64,000 bases of DNA from Defluviicoccus sp046348835 (GTDB taxonomy: Bacteria > Pseudomonadota > Alphaproteobacteria > Rhodospirillales > Defluviicoccaceae). Position numbers and translations under genes: made by a program. Under the pieces are notes generated by a model. That model saw only the letters and a list, made by a program, of their open reading frames with translations, ran no database searches and was not told the origin of the DNA. Below, piece by piece: positions 54,451 to 61,273 of this stretch. Where the stretch lies: NCBI GenBank assembly GCA_046348835.1, contig JAXMDM010000002.1, positions 1 through 64,000 of the forward strand, read 5' to 3'. How positions within the stretch are numbered: position 1 is the stretch's first letter; every line of letters begins with the position of its first letter.

Positions 54451-56620
54451 CGCTCCCCGTAATCGTGATCTTTTTGCCGTCGATCGTAATGTCTCCGTTC
54501 TTCTTCATCGCGATACTGGCACTGCCGGTCTTTATCAGGATCTCGTCGTCGGCGGTGACGGTCACCGTCTTCGCCTGGAGCGCGTACGCCTTGGTGACCG
54601 CCTCCGAATGCTGGCCCTGAACGGTCTCGCTCAGGTTGCCATCGACGGCGACCGACTTGTTGCCGCCGACCTGCTCCGACTTGTTGCCGCCGATGTCCGT
54701 GCTCTGGTTGGCGCCGACGTTGATGGTCTGGTTGGCTCCCACATCGACGTCTTTGTTGGCACCGATGGTCTCGGTCTTGCTAGCGCCAATGCTTTGAATC
54801 TTCGCGGCGCCCACCGTCTCCGACATCATCGCGCCAACGGTTTCGGCATAGTTGATGGCGACCGTCTCGGTCAGCGTCGAGCCGACGGTGATGGTCATGT
54901 TGGAGCCGATGCTCTCGGTGTGGTTGGCACCGATGGTCAGCGTCTTGTCGACGCCGACGGTGCCGGTCTGGTTGTGATCGATGGTGAACGTCTGATCGTG
55001 GCCGATCAGGATCGTCTCATCCACCTTGACGTCGCGGAAACGGCTGTTCAGGACGTGCTCCCGCAGATCGTGCTCGATGGTCGAATCCTTGTCGAACTGA
55101 CCGTGCTCGCGGATCAGTTCGTTCCCCTTGGTATCGTCGAGGACGTACTCGTTGTACCCACCGCCGCCCTTGGTCGAGTTGGACTTCACCCCGCTCTGCA
55201 CCGCGCCGGCCGGCAAACCGTAGGGCGGCATCGCCTCGGCGTTGTAGACGCGGCCGGTGATGATCGGGCGGTCGGGGTCGCCTTCGAGGAAATCGACGAT
55301 CACCTCCTGGCCGATGCGGGGGATGGCGACGGCGCCCCAGCCCTTGCCCGCCCACGGGTGCGACACGCGGACCCAGCACGAACTGTTCTCGTCGCGCTTG
55401 CCGAGGCGATCCCAGTGGAACTGTACCCGCACCCGGCCGTACTTGTCGGTCCAGATCTCCTCGCCCGCCGGCCCGGTGACGATGGCGGTCTGCGGGCCCT
55501 GCACCGTCGGCTTGGCGGTGATGCGCGGCGGACGGTACGGTCGCCGCATGTCCATGGCGGTGAAACCGCAGCGATGGGAGAACCCGGCGCCGTCGCCGCC
55601 GCCGTCGCGCGACTCGTACTCGTCGGAGGTGAGTTCGAAAGCGGCGGTCAGTACCCGGTACTCGCGGTTCTGGTCGTCGCGGGGATGCTTGGTGAGGGTG
55701 AACGCGCAACCGGGGATGAGGCCAGCGACGTCGCCGGTCCCTTCGACGATTTCCTGATCGGCCTGAGTTTCTTCAAGGCGGAGGCGGCTGTAGGTTTCGC
55801 CGTCGTCGGATTCGAGATAAATCCCCGGATAATCGTACAGCTCGTGATCGGCTTGGGCGTGGGGGCGGGCGTCCTGCCGACGGCACTCAAGGTTGGCCCG
55901 TGGCTTCTCGAAATCGAAGTCACGCAGCACCGACGCTCCCGACCGCACTTCCTGCCGGACCAGCCATGCGGAGACATGATCCCGTTCGCGGATACCGCCG
56001 TCTTCTTCCGGAGGATAGAAGGGAACCCGCTCATAATCGGGGATGCGCTCCGGCGCACTGTCCTTGTCGGCGAGGATCAGGGTATGCTTGTTCTTGGTGT
56101 GGGTGAAGAAATAATAAATACCTTCCTGCTCAAGCAGTCGGTTGACGAAGTCATAGTCGGTTTCACGATACTGTACACAATAGGTGCGGGCAGGATAAGC
56201 CGCGGTCAGGCGGTCTTCGTATTCAGCTATGGGGTATTCGGCAAATATCTGTTTGACGATTTGCGGTACGGTCTTGTTCTGGAAAATCCGGCAGTCGGTG
56301 GAGCGGGTGAGAAACCACAACCAGGAGTCCACCCTGGCCTGGTAACGGGCGTAGCGCCCTTCGCCGCCGAGATAACAGAATTGGCTGGTCAACCCGTCGA
56401 AATAGCGGATACCGCCGGCGGGAAGCTCGTAGCGCACACCCATGCGCTGCCCCAGCACCTGCTCGGGCCTGATCTCGCCATTCTCGCTGACCAGCTCCAG
56501 GCGGAAGGCGAATGAACGGCTCATCCTGTCGACGGCGCTCAGCCGCCGAAGCAGCAGCAGATCGTCTCCGAGCGGACTGGAAACCGCCGCTCTGCGTGCC
56601 GCCTGTCCCGCGGTCACCAT
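54410..56620 (-). CDS. vgrG: VgrG (TssI), T6SS spike protein
   Basis: A 736-residue VgrG. The gp27-like head contains CRIFQNKTVPQIVKQIF near 111, YCVQYRETDYDFVNRLLEQ and EGIYYFFTH near 146-174. The gp5-like OB fold has WTDKYGRVRVQFHWDRLG near 398-415 and CWVRVSHPWAGKGWGAV. From about 530 to 700 lies a needle of short repeats (HNQTGTVGVDKTLTIGANHT and similar), forming the triple beta-helix. The tail, IDGKKITITGSGDVVIKGQK, ends without an added toxin domain, so toxicity must come from cargo bound to it. It is first in the leftward effector cluster and overlaps the DUF6484 gene. Confidence 0.95.
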   Translation of the reverse strand: MVTAGQAARRAAVSSPLGDDLLLLRRLSAVDRMSRSFAFRLELVSENGEIRPEQVLGQRMGVRYELPAGGIRYFDGLTSQFCYLGGEGRYARYQARVDSWLWFLTRSTDCRIFQNKTVPQIVKQIFAEYPIAEYEDRLTAAYPARTYCVQYRETDYDFVNRLLEQEGIYYFFTHTKNKHTLILADKDSAPERIPDYERVPFYPPEEDGGIRERDHVSAWLVRQEVRSGASVLRDFDFEKPRANLECRRQDARPHAQADHELYDYPGIYLESDDGETYSRLRLEETQADQEIVEGTGDVAGLIPGCAFTLTKHPRDDQNREYRVLTAAFELTSDEYESRDGGGDGAGFSHRCGFTAMDMRRPYRPPRITAKPTVQGPQTAIVTGPAGEEIWTDKYGRVRVQFHWDRLGKRDENSSCWVRVSHPWAGKGWGAVAIPRIGQEVIVDFLEGDPDRPIITGRVYNAEAMPPYGLPAGAVQSGVKSNSTKGGGGYNEYVLDDTKGNELIREHGQFDKDSTIEHDLREHVLNSRFRDVKVDETILIGHDQTFTIDHNQTGTVGVDKTLTIGANHTESIGSNMTITVGSTLTETVAINYAETVGAMMSETVGAAKIQSIGASKTETIGANKDVDVGANQTINVGANQSTDIGGNKSEQVGGNKSVAVDGNLSETVQGQHSEAVTKAYALQAKTVTVTADDEILIKTGSASIAMKKNGDITIDGKKITITGSGDVVIKGQKILQN

Positions 56621-56745
56621 AGCCCCCCTGATTCCAGCCCGACCATGCTAGTCCAACTGCGGGTCGAAGGCCAGCCGTTGCGGCGCCGTGAAACGGCGCG
56701 GCTTCGTGCGGGCGGTCTTCGACGGAAGAGGCCGCGGCCGAGTTC

Positions 56746-57693
56746 GTGAGCCTACCGCCCGCGACACCCATTCGCGCTGCCGATCAACTACAGGAGCAAT
56801 ACGTTTTGACTACGCCTGATCCCATCCGCCTGCCGGCGCTCTCCGACAACCAACTCGATCTCCTCCTCGCCGACGACGTTCCGTTTGGCGATCTCACCAC
56901 TCAGGTCCTCGGCATCGGCCGTCTTCGCGGGCGAATGATTTTTGCCGCACGGGGAAAAATGGCGGTGGCGGCGGTCGATGATGCGGCCCGCCTCCTCGTC
57001 CGTGCCGGTTGCGTGGTCGACGTGGCGGCGGAATCGGGTCAATGGCTCGCCGCCGGGGCGACGATTCTCCAGGCCTTCGGGTCGGCGGCTGCCCTGCACC
57101 GGGGCTGGAAGGCGGCGCAAGTCCTCATCGAGACCGCGTCCGGCATTGCCACCGCGGCCAGAGCCATCGTCGAAGCGGCCAGCGTGGTCGATCCCGGGGT
57201 GACGGTGGCGTGTACGCGGAAGAATGTGCCGGGCGCGAAGGCGCTTTCGGTCGCTGCGCTGGTCGCCGGCGGTGCCATTCCGCATCGTCTCGGACTGTCG
57301 GAGACGATTCAGATTTTTGCCGAGCACCGGGTCTTCCTGGCGCCGCTGTCACCGGCCGCAATCGTATCTCGGGCCCGCAGCGGCGCGCCCGAGAAGAAGA
57401 TTGTGGTTGAAGTGGGTTCGGTGGGGGAGGGGGTGGCGTGGGCCGCCGCAGGGGCAGATGTCATCCAGACCGAGAAGTTCACCCCCGACATGGTTGCCGA
57501 TCTCGTCGCGAAGCTCCGTCTGGCGGCGCCCGGGGCGATCGTCGCCGCTGCCGGTGGGATCGGCGTCGACAATGTCGCCGGCTACGTCGCGGCCGGGGCG
57601 CGGATCATCGTCACCTCGGCGCCGTTCGCCGCCAAGCCGGTCGATGTCGCGGTCCGGATCGAAGCGACGGACGACGTCATCGATCGGCCGTGA
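56746..57693 (+). CDS. modD: ModD, NadC-like phosphoribosyltransferase-family protein
   Basis: A 315-residue protein of the quinolinate phosphoribosyltransferase fold. LLADDVPFGDLTTQVLGI near 40-57 opens the ModD/NadC N-domain. TRKNVPGAKALSVAAL near 158-173 carries the phosphoribosyl-binding Arg-Lys, and then HRLGLSETIQIFAEH follows. VVEVGSVGEGVAWAAAGADVIQTEKF near 224-249 and AAAGGIGVDNVAGYVAAGA near 273-291 complete the barrel. ModD genes usually travel with molybdate transporters; the exact reaction is unknown. None of those partners is visible here. The listed start is GTG 56746; a TTG near 56806 closer to the domain is equally possible. Confidence 0.85.
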   Translation: MSLPPATPIRAADQLQEQYVLTTPDPIRLPALSDNQLDLLLADDVPFGDLTTQVLGIGRLRGRMIFAARGKMAVAAVDDAARLLVRAGCVVDVAAESGQWLAAGATILQAFGSAAALHRGWKAAQVLIETASGIATAARAIVEAASVVDPGVTVACTRKNVPGAKALSVAALVAGGAIPHRLGLSETIQIFAEHRVFLAPLSPAAIVSRARSGAPEKKIVVEVGSVGEGVAWAAAGADVIQTEKFTPDMVADLVAKLRLAAPGAIVAAAGGIGVDNVAGYVAAGARIIVTSAPFAAKPVDVAVRIEATDDVIDRP

Positions 57694-57734
57694 AGAAGGC
57701 GCCTCGCTCCCCGATCGAAACGCGCTCGTTGCCG

Positions 57735-59621
57735 CTAGACGCTGACGCTGAGGTCGAGGTCGACGCCGAGGAGGGTGAAGGGGAGGGGCACATTTTGCTC
57801 GATCCGCCAGAGGGCGTCGCCCCCTCTCCGCCAGCCGTTGACGCTGATCCGCTTGCAGCCGGAGAAGACGGGAACTCCCTCGGAGGTCGAGGCGGTCGCG
57901 GGCAGGGGGATGTAGGTCGTTCCCTTGCCCGTGTCGAGGCAGATCACCGCGGTGTCCTTCAGTTGTAGATTGATCGAGATGGGGCGCAGCGACGCCCTGA
58001 ACGGCGCCCCATCAGTCGTCGCCGCCGGTAGCGGCTCAATGATGTGGGTGAATGGGAGGCCGAGCTGAACCGATTTGGCCGCCTGGGCAAGGTTGATGGC
58101 GCCGCCCACAACCTGGAGCCCGCCCATGTAGACGCCGTCGGCGACCACCGCCACCCACTGTCCTTCCAGGTGGCCGACCCCCGACCAGTGGCCGGTTGGG
58201 GTGGTGCTGGTTCCGAGCAATCCGCTGTCGACGTGCAACTGACGGTCGAAGACCTCGATGAAAAAGCCGCCCGAACGCTCCACCAGGACGAAGACTTCAT
58301 CTCCGACGCTGGCAACCGATTTGAAGCTCCCTGAGGTGGTCTGCATCGTCCATGCATTGACCGCCTCATCCCGATACACGGTTAACGTCGCCAGTCGTCC
58401 GTCGCTGTTGACCACATGCAGCAGGCGGTTGGTCTTGTCGAAGTCCATGTCTATGGGGCGGTTCAGGAGGTGAGACGACAGCACCGTTAAGTCGTTGGCC
58501 TGATATGCTTCCTCGGCGTCGGTGTAGAGGAATTCGCGGATCTGCGACCCGCTTCGCGAAACGAACAAGGTGGCGCCGTCCACATCGCAAGGAGGGAGCG
58601 TGTGGTCTACGGGAGAGCCGACGCGGGTCTGCCGGTGCACCTGGATATTGGTGGGCGTGAGCGGATCGCCCGATACCATCCATTCCGCACCGGAGGTGAA
58701 CACCTGGAGGTGGCGCCCGGACGAGACGTGTCGAATGGCGTTGACCTGGTCCGACAGGACGGGGAAGTCGATGGCTTCGTCGTCCAGCCCTTCGCCTGTG
58801 TCGAAGTTGAAGAAGTCCGACGATTTCGACATCCACAGATTGTTGGGAAGATCACGCGAACCCCCGACCACCAGTCGATCCTGGTGGAAGCAGACGGAGG
58901 CGGGCCAGCCTCGCGCCCCGGACCAGGCCTGTTCCTCGTAATCGGTCGTCAGTCCGAGTGTTGCCAGGGCCTTCGCGACGGTACCCGTGGCCGAGTTGTC
59001 GGGGTTATGCGCCCACAGATAAATCTCGCCATTGTGCAAGCGGATGCGCGAGCCGACGTGACCGGCGGTGAATCCGCCTTCCTTCCAGACGGTAGCGGTT
59101 CCGGTCGTCGCCGAGGCATTGGCTCGATAACTCTGCGGCTCAAACTTGTGAAAGGGCCATTGCTGGCGGCCGTCCGTCTCCACGGTGATCACCCAGTCCG
59201 CCAGGTCCCATCGTCCATCCGCGAGACGGGTCAGCGATTTGGGAGCAACCTCGGGATGAACGATGAGGAGGGTATCCCCACTCTGGGTCCAATTGATCTG
59301 CCCGATCTGGGCGATCGTCCACGGGGTGGCAAGTGTGGTTAGTCGCGATCCCTGGAAGTATATATCGAGAATACGATCATACAGAATCAGCAGATATACC
59401 TGCTCTACATTGAACTCAAAGTTAATAAGCCGTCCTGGACCACGCGCGGAATCGACGAAACGCAGTCCAGGCCGCCGGGATACGCCGCCGGTCGGGTGGA
59501 TAACCACGTTATGAAGCGTTCTCGCCCCATTACCATATGCGCGCAGATCGCTTCTGCCCAGCAAGTCATCCGATAACTCGCCGGCGGTAAAGCTGGACTT
59601 GTACGAGCGCACATGCGGCAT
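57735..59621 (-). CDS. Phage tail-tubular/stabilisation-like protein, orphan
   Basis: A 628-residue protein matching the T7 gp12-like tail tubular family found in short-tailed phages. The N-terminus, SSFTAGELSDDLLGRSDLRAYGNGA at about 6-30 and TLHNVVIHPTGGVSRRPGLRFVD, is distinctive. VYLLILYDRILDIYFQGSRL and WPASVCFHQDRLVVGGSRDLPNNLWMSKS (in two pieces, near 243-272) follow. The start is ATG 59621, with GGAGG 10 nt upstream; codons before it have no similarity. No other phage gene, integrase or attachment site is visible nearby, and the frame is intact. It may be a prophage remnant or a domesticated tail part. Confidence 0.8.
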   Translation of the reverse strand: MPHVRSYKSSFTAGELSDDLLGRSDLRAYGNGARTLHNVVIHPTGGVSRRPGLRFVDSARGPGRLINFEFNVEQVYLLILYDRILDIYFQGSRLTTLATPWTIAQIGQINWTQSGDTLLIVHPEVAPKSLTRLADGRWDLADWVITVETDGRQQWPFHKFEPQSYRANASATTGTATVWKEGGFTAGHVGSRIRLHNGEIYLWAHNPDNSATGTVAKALATLGLTTDYEEQAWSGARGWPASVCFHQDRLVVGGSRDLPNNLWMSKSSDFFNFDTGEGLDDEAIDFPVLSDQVNAIRHVSSGRHLQVFTSGAEWMVSGDPLTPTNIQVHRQTRVGSPVDHTLPPCDVDGATLFVSRSGSQIREFLYTDAEEAYQANDLTVLSSHLLNRPIDMDFDKTNRLLHVVNSDGRLATLTVYRDEAVNAWTMQTTSGSFKSVASVGDEVFVLVERSGGFFIEVFDRQLHVDSGLLGTSTTPTGHWSGVGHLEGQWVAVVADGVYMGGLQVVGGAINLAQAAKSVQLGLPFTHIIEPLPAATTDGAPFRASLRPISINLQLKDTAVICLDTGKGTTYIPLPATASTSEGVPVFSGCKRISVNGWRRGGDALWRIEQNVPLPFTLLGVDLDLSVSV

Positions 59622-59800
59622 CGGTGATGTTCCTCCACGGTGGCGACGCAACCCGTCTGGGGTCCGGCCTATGCAGCCATTGGGGTAGACCGCAAGCCTA
59701 TAATAGGTTTTTAATCTTATATGGCGGGCGTTGTCAACGGTCGGAGGATGCACCGAGGCAAGGGGAGGGAAGCCGCCCGCTAAGACGGACACAAGAACGG

Positions 59801-60916
59801 TCAGGGGGTGCGATCTTTGCGTGATATCCCGGCAATGGCCCGAACCGGCCGCAGCAGCCGCTTTATCATCTTCGATTTGGCCCGGATCTTGGCCAGTCTG
59901 GCTTCCTGTCGGTCGAGGCGCTCGGCCAGGTCACGGTACTGCTGTTGGAGTACTGCAACGTCCCCCACCAGGTCGTCCGCGGCGGGGGGTGGGGGCTCCA
60001 TGGGGGACGGAACCGGGACCGTCTGGGGCTCGGGCTTGCTTGGTTCGGGCTCGCTTTGGCTGGCGTAGCGATGCTGCTCGGCGATATCGGCAAGGATGCC
60101 CTTGGCCAATGTCCGTCGGACGTCCTGCAGGGCGCGATCGGAGGGGAATTGCAGCCGGCCCTTTTTCAGCAGGACGATGAACTCGCACCCTTCCGCCGGA
60201 TAATCGACGTCGACCACCCAATCGATCAGCCCAAGGACGTTGAGCTCCAGCATGATCAGCTTGAAGCTGGAGGGGGTGTAACACCAGCCGTGATAATCCA
60301 CGTACGGAGCCGCGCCCGATTCCTCCGTTGTCGTCAGCAGGCGGAACGCGGTTTCGAGATTGCTGTAGAATTGCAGTTCCCCCACCGGGTGCTGGCCCCA
60401 GGCAGCGGCGCCGTCGCCGCTTACGGTGTATGCCGTATGCTCGAAGGCCGTCTTCTTGCTGTGTCGCGGCCGACGGCATAAATGGGCCAGGATAAAGTCG
60501 CTGGTCATCGACACCGGCCGGAAGTAATCGAAACAGAACCGTTTGTCGGGAACCGCCAGGGCGATCACACCGGTCATCCGGCACAACTTGTCCAGCGATT
60601 GGTAGAAGGAGATCGGATCCGGCATGTGTTCGATGGCATGACTGGCGATGCAGGCATCGAAGCTGCCGTGGTGGGTGGCCGGAATCGCTTCGTCCAGGGC
60701 GCCCCCCTGCCAGACGAAATCGACGGGACCGATGCGGTCTGTGTCGACCGTGGGGTCGTCCCGGTATTTCTGCCTAAGACCCTCCTGATCGGTGTGGTCG
60801 ACCGCCCAGGCGTTCCATCCGTCCGACTTGGCGACGACCGGGCTGAATGCCGGCCCCACCTCCAGCACCTTCATCGACTTGTCGATGCGAAGGAGCAGCC
60901 TTTGCGATCTATTCAT
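59801..60916 (-). CDS. Class I SAM-dependent methyltransferase with coiled-coil tail
   Basis: A 371-residue protein. Motif I is MKVLEVGPAFSPVVAK near 15-30, then AWAVDHTDQEGLRQKY, then FDACIASHAIEHMPDPISFY near 87-106 (motif IV-like), and GVIALAVPDKRFCFDYFRP near 116-134. A Pro/Glu-rich linker (about 290-315) leads to a coiled coil (VAVLQQQYRDLAERLDRQEARL) and a basic end. The start is ATG 60916 with GGGGGG just upstream. It is divergent from the large transferase gene, and both carry coiled coils, so they probably act on the same surface glycan. The methyl acceptor is unknown. Confidence 0.85.
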   Translation of the reverse strand: MNRSQRLLLRIDKSMKVLEVGPAFSPVVAKSDGWNAWAVDHTDQEGLRQKYRDDPTVDTDRIGPVDFVWQGGALDEAIPATHHGSFDACIASHAIEHMPDPISFYQSLDKLCRMTGVIALAVPDKRFCFDYFRPVSMTSDFILAHLCRRPRHSKKTAFEHTAYTVSGDGAAAWGQHPVGELQFYSNLETAFRLLTTTEESGAAPYVDYHGWCYTPSSFKLIMLELNVLGLIDWVVDVDYPAEGCEFIVLLKKGRLQFPSDRALQDVRRTLAKGILADIAEQHRYASQSEPEPSKPEPQTVPVPSPMEPPPPAADDLVGDVAVLQQQYRDLAERLDRQEARLAKIRAKSKMIKRLLRPVRAIAGISRKDRTP

Positions 60917-61202
60917 CAGCCCCCCGGGTGTCGTCGGCGCGGCGGCATTCCGCGCAAGCGAATCGCCGCTATTTTCCGCCCTGTTCAGACTATTGCAAGG
61001 GCTTCCACCCCCTGGGTTTGAGCCGAGGTTGCAGACTTCAAGTGGGCAAGCGAATGTGATAGGGGATCTTTGACTGGGAGATCGTAAACAGGGCATAGAA
61101 GGTAGGAACAGAATTCTCTATCGCAATTTCTGGTAAAATAAAATACTAATTTGAATCCAGGGCCCGAAAAGGGAAAACATAACAAGGATTGTGAAGGGTA
61201 TT

Positions 61203-61232
61203 TTGACCAAGTCTAATGACATGCTGTGAATA
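61203..61232 (+). promoter_or_regulatory. Candidate promoter for the large transferase gene
   Basis: Within the AT-rich 357-bp divergent gap 60917-61273, TTGACC (61203-61208) and TGAATA (61227-61232) are 18 bp apart, a fair sigma-70-like pair 40 nt before the ATG. A GAGGAGGCGGG ribosome-binding sequence lies at 61258-61268. Nothing else is recognised in the gap. Confidence 0.35.
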
Positions 61233-61273
61233 CGACGAAAATCTTACTTGATGATATGAGGAGGCGGGCCTAG

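Noticed and set aside
54011..56515. 834-codon plus-strand open frame over vgrG
   Set aside because: It is antisense to vgrG and DUF6484; its repetitive Val/Gly/Asp pattern is only the mirror of the VgrG needle repeats.
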